A stretch of DNA of 64,000 nucleotides from Bradyrhizobium tropiciagri (GCF_018130505.1 NZ_JAFCKH010000002.1:124001-188000); one strand, 5' to 3'; positions 36,083 through 45,747 are shown, numbered from the stretch's first letter. Made by a program: numbers and translations. Notes: a model not told the origin generated them from the letters alone.

Positions 36083-38434
36083 TTAGAACCGGTCGGCGAC
36101 GCCCATGCCGGGATCGCTCACCGACGCGCTGCCGGTTTCGACGTGGCCGGCGACGCGCCGGTAGAACGCGCTGTCCGAGTCGCTGGTGATGACGAAGTCA
36201 TACCACTGGCCGGTGGTGCGCAGATTCCAGTACAGCTCTCTCGGGTGACCCGACGCAGGCACTTTGACTTCCCACGACGTGCGGGGGCCGCCGCCGAAAT
36301 CCGGTCCGGGGAAGAACACCGGGGGATTGAAGCCAAAGCCGAGCGCCGAGAGGTCGGGGGCCTTCCGGAAACCGGGCACCGGGCCGAACCCCACCGGCTG
36401 GACGCCGGGATGCGGACCGAAGCCGGGAGCCTCCGGCTGCATCGCGGCGGAAACCGAGGCGGTCACGGCACGCAACGGACCGTAGATCTTGTTGGAGTTC
36501 ACCGTGAAGGTGAGGTGGCCGTTGCCGTCGTTGCGCAGCTGCAGGTGCAGGCCGCCATCGTGGATATTGTAGCCGACGAAGATTTCCGGGTTGGGCTCGT
36601 TCTTGTGCAGCATCGTGCTGATGTTGCCCTTGAAGTGACGGTGGAAGCCGTTGGGGGCGAGCACCCAGAGATCGTAAAGGCCGTTGGCGCCGACAGTCCA
36701 TTCATCGTCCAGCATCTGGCCGGCTTCGACGGTGTACCGCTTCGGAATGCGATCGAGCTGCGTCTTGTCGTAGACGTGGAACACGGCGCCTTCGAAGCCG
36801 GTGTTGGTGAACAGCAGCCTGACCTTGCCCTTGTCGGCGTCGACATAGGCGTTGGCGTGCAGGATGTAGGGCAGCGCGCGGGAGAAGCGCACGCCGGTTT
36901 CCTGGAACAACGGCTGCGGTGTCGCCGGAGCCGTGGGCGCCGGCAGCGTCTTCTGGTGCGCATCCGAGGCTTGCCAGTTGCTCTGGTCGGGCAAATCCGG
37001 GAAGCGGGGATCGTTCGGGCGCGCGAAGTCGAACGCCGTGGTGAGGTCGCCCGAGATGGCGCGGTGCCAGGGGCTGATCGAGTCGACCTTGATGCCGAAC
37101 CGCTTCTCGAGGAAACGGCCGACCGAGGTGTGGTCGAAAACCTGCGAGTTGACCCAGCCGCCCTTGCTCCACGGCGACACGACGTACATCGGCACGCGTG
37201 CGCTGAGGCCCCAGGGGCGGACGTTGCCGCTGATCGTGTCGGTGCCGGTCAACACGTTGCCGACGGTGTTGGAGAAATACTCACCGGCGAGCGGCATGGT
37301 CGCCTTGCCCATCAGATTGCCGTCGAGGTCGTAAGACGGCACCGCCGGTGCCGGCAAATGATCGAAGAAGCCGTCATTCTCGTCGAACGTCAGCAGGAAG
37401 ACGGTCTGGCTCCAGACTTCGGGATTGGAGGTCAGTGCGTCCAGCACCTGGTCGGTGAAATTGCCGGCGCGGGTGGGGCTGCCGCCGCCGGGGTGCTCGG
37501 AATTGGCCTGCGTTGGCAGGATCCACGACACCTGAGGCAGGTTGCCGCTCATCACGTCGGCTTTGAATTTGGTGATGTAGTCCGGGCCGCCGGTCAGGCC
37601 ATGCACATAGTTGGGATCGCCGGGCTGGGCGTGGCGGAAGCTGGAGAACGCCAGGCAGCCGTTCATCGCGCCGGTCCAGTTGTCGTTCATGTCCTGATAG
37701 ATGTGCCAGCTGACGCCGGCCTGCTGCAGCAGGTCGGGGAGCGTCGGCCAGTTGAAGTCGCTGCCGACATACTTGTAGGTCGGCTGGGGCTGCGCCAGGC
37801 CGGCCACCCATTTGGAAGGGCTGGGCCAGCAGCGGTTGTTGTTGGGCTCGGAATCGTTCGTCGTGCAGTTGATGCCCTGCGCACGCAGCGCCGGATTGAA
37901 GTTGGAGCCCGACCAGAACACGATCCGGTTCGGGTCGGTGCCGGTGGTGATGGAGCAGTGATAGGAGTCGCAGATCGTGAAGGCTTCGGCCAGTGCGAAC
38001 TGGAACGGAATGTCCTCGCGCTGGAAGTGGCCCATCGCGTACTGGGTCTTGTACTTCGGCCAGAAGCCCATCTTGCCCTGGTTCCAGGCGGCCTGGCTGT
38101 CGCCGTATGAGTGCGGCGTGCCGTATCCGACCAGCGCGTTGGAGGTGGTGGAGTCGCGACGGTAGGGCGGAATTTCACGCGTCCCATCGGACTGGAACCA
38201 GACGTCCTTGCCGCTCGCGAGCGGAATCGGGAAGCGATCGCCGAAGCCGCGCACGCCGCGCATCGTCCCGAAATAATGGTCGAACGATCGGTTCTCCTGC
38301 ATCAGGATCACGATGTGCTTGACGTCCATGATGGTGCCGGTCCGGCGCATGGCCGGAATCGCGAGCGCCCGGTTGATGCTGGTGAAGGCAGCCGCCGCTG
38401 CGGCGCCCGCCAGAAAATCGCGACGAGTTGTCAT
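36083..38434 (-). CDS. Tat-exported phospholipase C (phosphocholine-specific type)
   Basis: A 783-residue phosphoesterase-family enzyme. The leader has a twin-arginine motif T-R-R-D-F-L followed by an Ala-rich segment. The catalytic N-terminal part includes H-I-V-I-L-M-Q-E-N-R-S-F-D-H-Y-F-G near residue 40-56, where the family's metal/phosphate ligands lie, and D-E-N-D-G-F-F-D-H. Two C-terminal DUF756 (phospholipase C C-terminal) repeats follow, the first around the L-P-Y-I-L-H-A-N-A-Y segment. It would release phosphocholine from phosphatidylcholine or sphingomyelin in the periplasm or outside the cell, possibly for membrane remodelling under phosphate stress. The start ATG at 38434 begins the Tat leader; only a weak purine-rich site precedes it. 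No Pho box was recognised. Confidence 0.92.
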   Translation of the reverse strand: MTTRRDFLAGAAAAAAFTSINRALAIPAMRRTGTIMDVKHIVILMQENRSFDHYFGTMRGVRGFGDRFPIPLASGKDVWFQSDGTREIPPYRRDSTTSNALVGYGTPHSYGDSQAAWNQGKMGFWPKYKTQYAMGHFQREDIPFQFALAEAFTICDSYHCSITTGTDPNRIVFWSGSNFNPALRAQGINCTTNDSEPNNNRCWPSPSKWVAGLAQPQPTYKYVGSDFNWPTLPDLLQQAGVSWHIYQDMNDNWTGAMNGCLAFSSFRHAQPGDPNYVHGLTGGPDYITKFKADVMSGNLPQVSWILPTQANSEHPGGGSPTRAGNFTDQVLDALTSNPEVWSQTVFLLTFDENDGFFDHLPAPAVPSYDLDGNLMGKATMPLAGEYFSNTVGNVLTGTDTISGNVRPWGLSARVPMYVVSPWSKGGWVNSQVFDHTSVGRFLEKRFGIKVDSISPWHRAISGDLTTAFDFARPNDPRFPDLPDQSNWQASDAHQKTLPAPTAPATPQPLFQETGVRFSRALPYILHANAYVDADKGKVRLLFTNTGFEGAVFHVYDKTQLDRIPKRYTVEAGQMLDDEWTVGANGLYDLWVLAPNGFHRHFKGNISTMLHKNEPNPEIFVGYNIHDGGLHLQLRNDGNGHLTFTVNSNKIYGPLRAVTASVSAAMQPEAPGFGPHPGVQPVGFGPVPGFRKAPDLSALGFGFNPPVFFPGPDFGGGPRTSWEVKVPASGHPRELYWNLRTTGQWYDFVITSDSDSAFYRRVAGHVETGSASVSDPGMGVADRF

Positions 38435-38750
38435 CCTGTGTCGACCTTTTCTTGAGATGAAGGAGTGATCGCGCGGCACTGGCTTGGCGCCCCGCGCAGG
38501 CGGGACGAGGCGTAGCAAGGCGATTTGACGCAGGTGTGAATAATTTATTTTTTGCCTGTCTATTTATGAGATTTTTTCAGTGTATACGATGACGGGTAAC
38601 ACGGGCGATCTACCCGTGCCCTTTTCCGGCGATCAGGATCGGATACAGATTGAGTCAAAGGCGGAACCAGGCGGGATTGACCGAGGCAATGCGGCTTTAT
38701 GCTCTCGGTCGTCCGCCGCATGGGCTGAGGCATCGTATGCGAGGACGTAG
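38435..38750. other. AT-rich divergent promoter region
   Basis: No gene is seen. Bases 38535-38600 are strikingly AT-rich for this window (runs such as TTTATTTTTT and GATTTTTTCAG followed by TATACGAT). They lie between the divergent phospholipase and RpiR regulator genes, so promoters for both are expected here. Exact boxes are not called. Confidence 0.55.
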
Positions 38751-39626
38751 GTGAAGCGCTTGAACGTCGATACAGGTCAATCCGTGAACGCCGTCCTGTC
38801 CCGCATTCGCGAACTGCAATCCGATCTTCCTCCGAAAGCAGGGCAGATCGCCGCGCGGATCATCGGGCAGCCCGAGTCCTTCATTCACATGTCGATCACC
38901 GAGGTTGCCGAGGCGTGTGACGTCAGCGAAGGCACGATCGTTTCCTTCTGCCGGCGGGTCGGCGTCCGCGGCTTTCAGGAACTGAAGATCCTGCTGGCGC
39001 GAGACCTCATCGAGCCGGTGCAGATGATCCAGGAGAATCTGCATCAGGGCGATGATCCGGCGACCGTGACGGACCACATCTTCGCCGCGCACGCGGCCTC
39101 GCTGCACGAGACGCGTCGCCTGCTGTCGATGGATTCGCTGGCGAAGGCGACGAGCTTGCTCTGCGAAGCGCAACGAATCGAGATTTACGGCATCGGAAGT
39201 TCGGCGCCGATTGCGCAGGACCTTTCCTACCGGTTGCTGCAGCTGGGGCTCTCGGCGAGCGCGGTCGTCGATTCCCATGTCCAGGCCGTCAGCGCCGGCA
39301 TGACCGGCCCGACGGTCACGACCGTCACGGTGTCGCACTCCGGAAGCACGGTCGAGACCGTGCTCGCCACCCAATTGGCGCGGGAGGCCGGTGCCCGGAC
39401 GATCGGCATCACGCGGCTCGGCAAATCGCCGCTCGCGGCTCATTGCGACGTTCTGCTCTATACCGTCGCAAACGAAACGCGATACCGGCCCGAGGCGATG
39501 AGCAGCCGCGTCGCTCAGCTCGCCATCATCGACACCCTGGTCAGCTGTTGTGCCCTGACCCACACCGAGCGCTCGGTCGAGAGGCTTCAACACGTCGCGC
39601 GGATTCTTTCCGAGAAGCGGTTCTAA
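38751..39626 (+). CDS. MurR/RpiR family transcriptional regulator
   Basis: A 291-residue regulator. The N-terminal RpiR-type helix-turn-helix reads S-I-T-E-V-A-E-A-C-D-V-S-E-G-T-I-V-S-F-C-R-R near residues 48-69. The C-terminal SIS sugar-phosphate-binding domain (about 115-270) holds I-E-I-Y-G-I-G-S-S-A and T-V-S-H-S-G-S-T-V-E-T, the phosphate-binding serine/threonine loops. It probably senses a phosphosugar or related ligand. The start is GTG at 38751 with GAGG ahead. It lies between a phospholipase gene and a solute-binding gene; control of the downstream binding protein is likely by position but not shown. Confidence 0.93.
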   Translation: MKRLNVDTGQSVNAVLSRIRELQSDLPPKAGQIAARIIGQPESFIHMSITEVAEACDVSEGTIVSFCRRVGVRGFQELKILLARDLIEPVQMIQENLHQGDDPATVTDHIFAAHAASLHETRRLLSMDSLAKATSLLCEAQRIEIYGIGSSAPIAQDLSYRLLQLGLSASAVVDSHVQAVSAGMTGPTVTTVTVSHSGSTVETVLATQLAREAGARTIGITRLGKSPLAAHCDVLLYTVANETRYRPEAMSSRVAQLAIIDTLVSCCALTHTERSVERLQHVARILSEKRF

Positions 39627-39791
39627 CCTGCCGGAAGGTGCTTCAGCGCGCCGCGCCCACGCCCCGAAAAAGATCGAAAAGGGCTTCAAGCCCATACTAT
39701 TGGCGGATCGGAAATAGGTGGGCAGGCGCAGGGTTATAAAATAATGTCGCGCCGATTTTTCCTGATAGAAACTGCTTGGGAGCGTTCAAAA

Positions 39792-40982
39792 ATGAAATCG
39801 GGATTTCTGGCCGCGGTCGCGGCGTGCAGCCTGTTGCTTGCGGCTCCGGCCTCGGCCCAGGGCGTCAAGATCGGCATCCTGAACGATCAGTCCGGCGTCT
39901 ACGCCGACTACGGCGGGAAGTACTCGGTCGAAGCCGCCAAGATGGCGATCGAGGATTTCGGTGGCGAGGTGCTCGGCCAGAAGGTCGAGCTGGTCACCGC
40001 CGATCACCAGAACAAGCCCGATCTCGCCGCCTCGATCGCGCGCCGCTGGTATGACGCTGACGGCGTCGACATGATCACCGAGCTGACCACGTCCTCGGTC
40101 GCGCTGGCGGTGCAGGAGCTCTCCAACGAGAAGAAGAAGATCGATATCGTCGTCGGCGCCGCGACCTCGCGCATCACCGGCGATGCCTGCACGCCCTACG
40201 GCTTCCACTGGGCGTTCGACACCCGCGCGCTCGCGGTCGGCACCGGCGGCGCGCTGGTGAAGGCGGGCGGCGACAGCTGGTTCTTCCTGACCGCCGACTA
40301 CGCGTTCGGCTACGCGCTGGAAAAGGACACCAGCGAGATCGTCACCCATGCCGGCGGCAAGGTGATCGGCTCGGTCCGCGTTCCCCTGAACTCGTCGGAC
40401 TTCTCGTCCTTCCTGCTGCAGGCGCAGAGCTCGAAGGCGAAGGTCATCGGCCTCGCCAATGCCGGCCAGGACACCACCAACTCGATCAAGCAGGCGGCCG
40501 AATTCGGCATCGTGCGCGGCGGCCAGAAGCTCGCCGGCCTGCTGATGACGCTCGCCGAAGTGCACGGCCTCGGGCTCGACGCGGCGCAGGGCCTGGTGCT
40601 GACCGAAGGCTTCTACTGGGACCATGATGACCAGAGCCGCGCCTTCTCCGAGCGCTTCTTCAAGCGCACCGGACGGATGCCGAGCATGATCCATGCCGGC
40701 ACCTATTCGTCGACGCTGAGCTATCTGAAGGCCGTGAAGGCCGCCGGCACCAAGGACTCCGATGCCGTCGCCAAGAAGCTGAAGGAGCTGCCGGTCGACG
40801 ACGCGTTCGCCAAGGGCAAGGTGCTGGCGAACGGCCGCATGGTGCACGACATGTACCTGTTCGAGGTCAAGAAGCCCTCGGAATCGAAGAAGCCCTGGGA
40901 CTACTACAAGCAGCTCGCCGTGGTGCCCGGCGACCAGGCGTTCTTCACGGCGAAGGAAAGCGGCTGCCCGCTGACGAAGTGA
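39792..40982 (+). CDS. Branched-chain amino acid-type ABC substrate-binding protein
   Basis: A 396-residue periplasmic protein with a clear Sec signal peptide (cleavage after P-A-S-A near residue 22) and the LivK-type Peripla_BP_6 fold: V-K-I-G-I-L-N-D-Q-S-G at the start and F-L-T-A-D-Y-A-F-G-Y in the hinge region. The ATG at 39792 follows GGGAG; a start 16 codons upstream would mask the signal. No transporter permease or ATPase gene is next to it, so it is an orphan like the one at 2.3-3.5 kb. The two are only distantly alike. Its gene follows the RpiR regulator on the same strand by 165 bases and may be its target. Confidence 0.93.
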   Translation: MKSGFLAAVAACSLLLAAPASAQGVKIGILNDQSGVYADYGGKYSVEAAKMAIEDFGGEVLGQKVELVTADHQNKPDLAASIARRWYDADGVDMITELTTSSVALAVQELSNEKKKIDIVVGAATSRITGDACTPYGFHWAFDTRALAVGTGGALVKAGGDSWFFLTADYAFGYALEKDTSEIVTHAGGKVIGSVRVPLNSSDFSSFLLQAQSSKAKVIGLANAGQDTTNSIKQAAEFGIVRGGQKLAGLLMTLAEVHGLGLDAAQGLVLTEGFYWDHDDQSRAFSERFFKRTGRMPSMIHAGTYSSTLSYLKAVKAAGTKDSDAVAKKLKELPVDDAFAKGKVLANGRMVHDMYLFEVKKPSESKKPWDYYKQLAVVPGDQAFFTAKESGCPLTK

Positions 40983-41000
40983 CGCGGGGCTGCTGATGGT

Positions 41001-41026
41001 GTCGTCCTGGCGAAAGCCAGGACGAC
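41001..41026. repeat. Perfect REP-like hairpin
   Basis: An 11-bp stem GTCGTCCTGGC/GCCAGGACGAC with a GAAA loop, between convergent genes (the binding protein and the MAPEG gene). It is the cleanest copy of the GTCGTCC-type repeat in the window. Confidence 0.85.
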
Positions 41027-41042
41027 GGCGGAGTGTGTGGTG

Positions 41043-41435
41043 TCAGCCGTGCACCAGCCGCCACGCCGCGCCGCCGAGCGCGCCGATCCACAGCACGGTG
41101 CACGCCAGCGCCTGGATCGCGAAGCCCGGCGTGCGCTTCGGAACCGCCTCGCGATAGCCGAGGAAGTAGACGATGCGGCCGATCACACCAACTGCACCGA
41201 TGAGGGCGGCCACGGCGTCGCCGAGATAGATCGCACACAGCCACAGCGACGGCAGGAAGATCGGCGCCCATTCCACCGCGTTGACCTGGATCCGGTAGAT
41301 GCGCTCGAAATCCGCATTCCCGGTGATCGCCGGCAGCTTGACGCCGTAGCGCGCGCGGGCGCGGGCGACCTGGAGCGCAAAGAAGAAGTAAAGCGCGACG
41401 GCAAGGCAGGTGACGATCGTCGTGTAGGGGTACAT
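41043..41435 (-). CDS. MAPEG family membrane protein
   Basis: A 130-residue integral membrane protein with four predicted spans, typical of the MAPEG (microsomal glutathione transferase-like) family. The signature region R-I-Q-V-N-A-V-E-W-A-P near residues 46-56 matches the R-x-x-x-N-x-x-E motif that contacts glutathione in the second helix. It may act as a membrane glutathione transferase or peroxidase on hydrophobic substrates. The ATG at 41435 follows GAGGAAAC; an upstream in-frame start has no support. It lies about 100 bases after the lipocalin gene on the same strand and could be co-transcribed. Confidence 0.9.
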   Translation of the reverse strand: MYPYTTIVTCLAVALYFFFALQVARARARYGVKLPAITGNADFERIYRIQVNAVEWAPIFLPSLWLCAIYLGDAVAALIGAVGVIGRIVYFLGYREAVPKRTPGFAIQALACTVLWIGALGGAAWRLVHG

Positions 41436-41535
41436 GGCGGGCGTTTCCTCTTGTTCTGTTGGTCCCATACCATGACGGAGCGGCAGCTGCCGGTGTGACA
41501 TGCGGGACGATTTTTTCGCTTCGCTGGAAAACGCC

Positions 41536-42615
41536 CTAGTACCCGATCATCTCCAGATAGCCGATCCCGGCGTGGCTGCCCGCGAAGCGGATCGGGCCTT
41601 CCCAATAGGGAAAGCCGGTTCCCATCCAGCTCTTCGGGTTCAGCGGCGTGGTCTCGATGGCAAGGCCGCGTGCGGGAAGGCTGACGCGCCATGAAGTCGG
41701 CAGCTTGCGGTCGTCGATCTCGGTGGTCGCCAAGGGCGTGATGCTGTTGCCGCTGGCCGCAATCTCGGCTGAGCGGCCGTCCGGCGTGATCCAGTTCCCG
41801 AACAGGTTCTCGCGGCCGTCCTTTTGCCTCAGCCGGTACAGCATCAGCTTCTCGTCGCCGGGCAGATGCAGCGAGAACCAGTCCCAGCCGGTCTGGTCTG
41901 AGGCCAGCGGCTGGCTGCTCCATTCGCGGTCCATCCAGGCATGGCCGGTGACCTCGATAGGCTTGCCGTCGATGACGAGGCGCCCGGACGCCGTGAAGAA
42001 CGGCTGGCTGTAGTAGTAGGAGGCCTGTCCGCGATCCGACTTGCGGCTGTAGCCGTGGTCGCCCTGCAGCATCAGCGGACGGCCGGCCTCGAGCCGCAGC
42101 GCGTAGCTGAAATCGGCCGCCGCGGCCTTCAGCTCCAGCGGCGCGACGGTCTGCGCGTCGAAGCCGTCGAGCCCGCGCATTTCCCAGGCGTCGATCCAGG
42201 CGTGAAACGGCGCCGCCTCGACATTGGCCTGACCGATGCCGCCGCGCGCCAGCGTCTCACCGACGCGATGCACCGTCGCGCTGGTCACCGCCGCGTGGCC
42301 CATCCAGACCTGCTGGCTGGCCCAGCCTTCGCCTTGCGGGCCGGCCTTCATCGCCTGGCGGAACAGCGTCCACTGCGCGCCATACATCGCGCCGCCAGCG
42401 TCGGAGAGGTTCGCGGTGACGTACCACCATTCGATCCGGAACTCCGGATGCGGGCCGTGATCGGCGGGGAAGGCGAACGTCCGGCCCGGCGTCACCGCCG
42501 CGAATCCATCCGCGGTCTCGCCGAGCCCGGCAAAGCCCTGCGCGAACGTCTTGCCGCCCAGCGCAAGCGCCATCGCGCCGCCGGCGAAAGCGCGGCGCGT
42601 GAGTCTAGCGTTCAT
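41536..42615 (-). CDS. AttH/CrtC-like lipocalin-fold protein (carotenoid 1,2-hydratase family)
   Basis: A 359-residue protein. The leader has a twin-arginine-like T-R-R-A-F segment and an Ala/Gly-rich core, so it is probably exported. The mature part has two calycin-like halves, with R-I-E-W-W-Y-V-T-A-N-L near residue 62-72 and G-H-A-W-M-D-R-E-W in the middle, the marks of the AttH/CrtC family. Homologs often sit in operons with a MacB/Lol-like ABC ATPase and an FtsX-type permease, as here. It overlaps the permease gene by 11 bases. The lipid or other ligand carried is unknown; a role in moving a lipophilic molecule through the periplasm is inference. Confidence 0.9.
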   Translation of the reverse strand: MNARLTRRAFAGGAMALALGGKTFAQGFAGLGETADGFAAVTPGRTFAFPADHGPHPEFRIEWWYVTANLSDAGGAMYGAQWTLFRQAMKAGPQGEGWASQQVWMGHAAVTSATVHRVGETLARGGIGQANVEAAPFHAWIDAWEMRGLDGFDAQTVAPLELKAAAADFSYALRLEAGRPLMLQGDHGYSRKSDRGQASYYYSQPFFTASGRLVIDGKPIEVTGHAWMDREWSSQPLASDQTGWDWFSLHLPGDEKLMLYRLRQKDGRENLFGNWITPDGRSAEIAASGNSITPLATTEIDDRKLPTSWRVSLPARGLAIETTPLNPKSWMGTGFPYWEGPIRFAGSHAGIGYLEMIGY

Positions 42616-45064
42616 TGACAAAGATCCGGATCAGGCTGGCCGGCTGCATGCGCGCCAGTCTAGCGACCGGGAGGGCCGCCGCACAGAGCGCTGCGAGCAG
42701 CGCAACCGCCAGCAGCTCGATCAGCTGCAGCGGGAAGACGTGGAACGGCAGCCGCCAGCCGAATGCTTTCACGTTGACGATCGCAAGCAGGCACCACGCC
42801 ACCAGCAGGCCGAGCGGCAGCGCGAACAGCGCGGTGATCAGTGCGACGGCCATGGTCTTCAGCAGTTCGAGCGCGGCGAGCCGCCGCCGCGTCAGGCCGA
42901 TCGCCCACAGCGGCGCCAGCTGCGGCAGCCGCGAATTGGCGAGCGTCAGCAGGCTGGTCAATAGCGCAATGCCGGCAACGCCAAGCGTGAAGGTGTTGAG
43001 CGCCGCGGTCACCGAGAAGGTGCGGTTGAAGATCCGCTTCGATTCCGTCTTCATCGTCGCCTGATCGGCGACGTTTCGGTCGTCGAGCGCGAATGTCTGC
43101 TGCAGCGCTGCGATCAGCGGCGCGGTCTTGTCCGGCGCGACGCGCAGCCCCATCCGGTTCAACGGCGCCTGCGGGAAGCGCCGCGTCAGCGCCGCGAAGT
43201 TGACCGCGATCTGGCCCTTGGGGTTGCCGTAATCCGCGTAGACGCCGACGATCTCGAGCGGCCAGCTGCCGCCGGGCGCGGGCACCTCGATCCGATCGCC
43301 GACCGCAAGCTTCATGCGGCGCGACAGCTGCTCGCTGACGAAGCAGGTGTCGCCGGGGCGCAGCCGCACCCACGCATTCGCCGCGCTGTCGAGCAGCGGC
43401 CAGTTGTCGCGATAGGTGGCATGGTCGGGCAGGCCGAGCACCTCGATCGGCGCGCCGCCGAGCTGGCTGTCGGCGCGGCCGCCAGGCAGGACCGCCTGAA
43501 CCTCCGGGCGATCGCGCAGCCAATCCCTGATCTCTTTGGCCTGCGTATCGCTGGCGGCGCTGAGATAGACATCGGCGGCGAGCCGTCCGTCGAGCCAGAC
43601 CAGGAAGGTGCGGCTGAAGCTCTCCACCATGGTGCCGACGCCGACATTGACGGCCAGCGCGAGCAGCAGCGCCATCAGCGCCAGCGACAGGCCGGACAGT
43701 TGCTGCCGGCTGTCGGCCCAGAACCAGAGGCCGACCGGCTTGCGCGCACTGCGCTGGCCGAGCGCGAGTGCGATCTGCAGCACCATCGGCAGGATCAGCG
43801 CCGCGCCGAGCATCAGCGCGGCGAGCACGGCAAAGCCTGCGATCAGGGAATCGCCGAATTGCACGAGACCGGCAGCGACCGCGAACACCGCCAGCGCCGC
43901 CGCGGTCTGCAGCATCAGCCAGCGCCGCTGCTCCTGCTGCCAGGCCTGCGGCTGTGCCGTCGCCAGGATCGGCATCCGGATCGCCTTTGCGAGACTCGCG
44001 GCCGCGGCGGCGAGCGCGCCCAAAATGCTGATGGCGATGCCGGCGAGCCACCAGATCGGCTTGAGCGAAAGCTCCCCTGGAATTTGCGCGCCATAGAGCC
44101 CGCGCAAGGATGCCGCGACATCGGGCAATAGCGCCGCAGCGATGAAGTAGCCGCAGACGAGACCGATCAGGCCGGCGACCAGCGCCAGCGACACCAGCTC
44201 GATGACGAGCACCGTATTGAGCATCCGCGCCGAGACGCCGCACGCGCGCAGCGTGCGAAGCATCGGCAAGCGCTGCTCGAAGGCGAGCCCGATCGCGGAG
44301 TTGACGATGAACAGCCCGACGAAGAACGACAGCAGGCCGAACGCGGTGAGGTTGAGATGGAAACTGTCAGTGAGGCGTTCGAGATCGGTTTCCGCGCTCG
44401 GCTCGACCAGGCGTAGCCTGTCACCCGCCACGCTTTCGAGCGCGGCACGCGGCGCCTTCGATTTGCCGATCAGCAGCCGCGAGACCTGATCGGGCTGCTT
44501 CAGGATTTGCTGTGCGATGCCGATATCGACAACCAGCACGCCGGGCGTCAGTTCGCGCTGCGCGCGCAGCGGCGGCAGCGTGATGCCGTTCGCCTGCGGC
44601 CTTGCACCTTCCTTGAGATCGAGATCGCGCAGCGTCTCCGGCGCCACCAGCATCTCGCCGGGCGGGGTGACGAAGGCCAGCAAGTTGCCGCGCGCAACCG
44701 CCGGCGCGTTGCCGACCTCGGACGGCAGCGTCACCGGCTCGACACCGAGCAGGCGAACACTGCGCCCGTCGATCTGGATGCGGCCCTCCAGCATCGGCGA
44801 CACTGGCCAGCCGGCGCGGCGCAAATCGACGAACAGCTTTTGCGGAAAGGCCGCGCTGTCCTTGCCCACCAGCATGGCGGTGCGCGAGCCGCCGAAGGTC
44901 GCGGCGGCGCGGTCATAGGCGTTGCGAGCCTGCTGGTTCAGCGCCTGCACGCCGCTCCACAGCGCAGTCGCCGAGATCAATCCGATCAGCAGCGTCGCGA
45001 GCTGCATCGGATGCCGCCGCCAATGGCTGAGCAGCACGGCGAGGATCCACAACACGCGTCTCAC
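42605..45064 (-). CDS. FtsX-family ABC transporter permease
   Basis: An 819-residue inner-membrane permease of the lipoprotein-release/MacB superfamily. It has an N-terminal membrane span, a long periplasmic domain, then four spans near residues 250-430, another large periplasmic domain and a final block of spans (about 690-810), so it looks like two FtsX units fused, as in YbbP-like proteins. The start is GTG at 45064, overlapping the ATPase stop by four bases. With the ATPase, the lipocalin and an exported methyltransferase it forms one operon. Systems of this type often move or insert envelope lipids rather than import small solutes; the actual cargo is unknown. Confidence 0.92.
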   Translation of the reverse strand: MRRVLWILAVLLSHWRRHPMQLATLLIGLISATALWSGVQALNQQARNAYDRAAATFGGSRTAMLVGKDSAAFPQKLFVDLRRAGWPVSPMLEGRIQIDGRSVRLLGVEPVTLPSEVGNAPAVARGNLLAFVTPPGEMLVAPETLRDLDLKEGARPQANGITLPPLRAQRELTPGVLVVDIGIAQQILKQPDQVSRLLIGKSKAPRAALESVAGDRLRLVEPSAETDLERLTDSFHLNLTAFGLLSFFVGLFIVNSAIGLAFEQRLPMLRTLRACGVSARMLNTVLVIELVSLALVAGLIGLVCGYFIAAALLPDVAASLRGLYGAQIPGELSLKPIWWLAGIAISILGALAAAAASLAKAIRMPILATAQPQAWQQEQRRWLMLQTAAALAVFAVAAGLVQFGDSLIAGFAVLAALMLGAALILPMVLQIALALGQRSARKPVGLWFWADSRQQLSGLSLALMALLLALAVNVGVGTMVESFSRTFLVWLDGRLAADVYLSAASDTQAKEIRDWLRDRPEVQAVLPGGRADSQLGGAPIEVLGLPDHATYRDNWPLLDSAANAWVRLRPGDTCFVSEQLSRRMKLAVGDRIEVPAPGGSWPLEIVGVYADYGNPKGQIAVNFAALTRRFPQAPLNRMGLRVAPDKTAPLIAALQQTFALDDRNVADQATMKTESKRIFNRTFSVTAALNTFTLGVAGIALLTSLLTLANSRLPQLAPLWAIGLTRRRLAALELLKTMAVALITALFALPLGLLVAWCLLAIVNVKAFGWRLPFHVFPLQLIELLAVALLAALCAAALPVARLARMQPASLIRIFVNER

Positions 45065-45738
45065 GCCACCACCCCGGCATGCAGGTTGACCTGCCGGTCA
45101 AGCGTCGCAGCCAGCCGCGCGCTATGGGTGACCATCAGGAAGCCGCAGCCGGTGCGCGTCACGAGATCACGCGCCAGCCGCAGCACCTCGTCGGCGGTGT
45201 CCTCGTCGAGATTGCCGGTCGGCTCGTCCGCCAGCAGCAGCAGCGGTTTTGGCGCCAGCGCGCGGCCGATCGCAACGCGCTGCTGCTGGCCGCCGGATAA
45301 TTGCTCGGGATAGCGCTTGAGGAGATTCTTCAGCCCGAGCCGCTCGACCAGCTCCTCATGCCAGCCCGCATCGTGGCGGCCGGCGATGCGCGACTGGAAG
45401 ACGAGATTGTCGGCGACCGACAGACTCGGGATCAGGTTGAACTGCTGGAATACGAGGCCGAGCCGGTCGCGGCGCAACTCGGCGCGGCCGGCATCGCTGA
45501 GCTTGGATACCAACGTGTCGGCGAGCCTGATCTCGCCGCTATCGGCCGCATCCAGCCCTGCGATCAGATGCAGCAGCGTGCTCTTGCCGCTCCCGGACTC
45601 CCCGGTCAGCGCGACACTCTCGCTGGCGCCGACGGTAAGGTCGACGCCGCGCAGCACGGCCACGGTCTCGCTCGCCGAGCGATAGCTCTTGGTCAGTCCG
45701 GTGACGCTGAGTACGGTGGTCGGGTCGGGCGAAGCGAT
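45061..45738 (-). CDS. ABC transporter ATP-binding protein (LolD/MacB-type), non-canonical start likely
   Basis: An ATPase with Walker A G-E-S-G-S-G-K-S-T, signature L-S-G-G-Q-Q-Q-R and Walker B L-L-L-L-A-D-E-P-T-G-N-L-D. The family's first strand and A-loop (V-L-S-V-T-G-L-T-K-S-Y) are encoded in frame upstream of the only canonical in-frame start (GTG at 45663), which would remove them. A complete 225-residue protein needs initiation at ATC 45738, which has GAGG seven bases ahead, or at ACG 45744; a frameshift near a GTG at 45751 is a third option. The coordinates use ATC. It energises the FtsX-type permease with which it overlaps by four bases. The N-terminus should be confirmed. Confidence 0.82.
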   Translation of the reverse strand: MASPDPTTVLSVTGLTKSYRSASETVAVLRGVDLTVGASESVALTGESGSGKSTLLHLIAGLDAADSGEIRLADTLVSKLSDAGRAELRRDRLGLVFQQFNLIPSLSVADNLVFQSRIAGRHDAGWHEELVERLGLKNLLKRYPEQLSGGQQQRVAIGRALAPKPLLLLADEPTGNLDEDTADEVLRLARDLVTRTGCGFLMVTHSARLAATLDRQVNLHAGVVA

Positions 45739-45747
45739 GGCCGTGCC

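Noticed and set aside
35429-38110. Plus-strand frame of nearly 900 codons crossing the RND pump end and the phospholipase gene
   Set aside because: It runs through two real genes in the wrong frame or strand and across a terminator hairpin, with no family resemblance.
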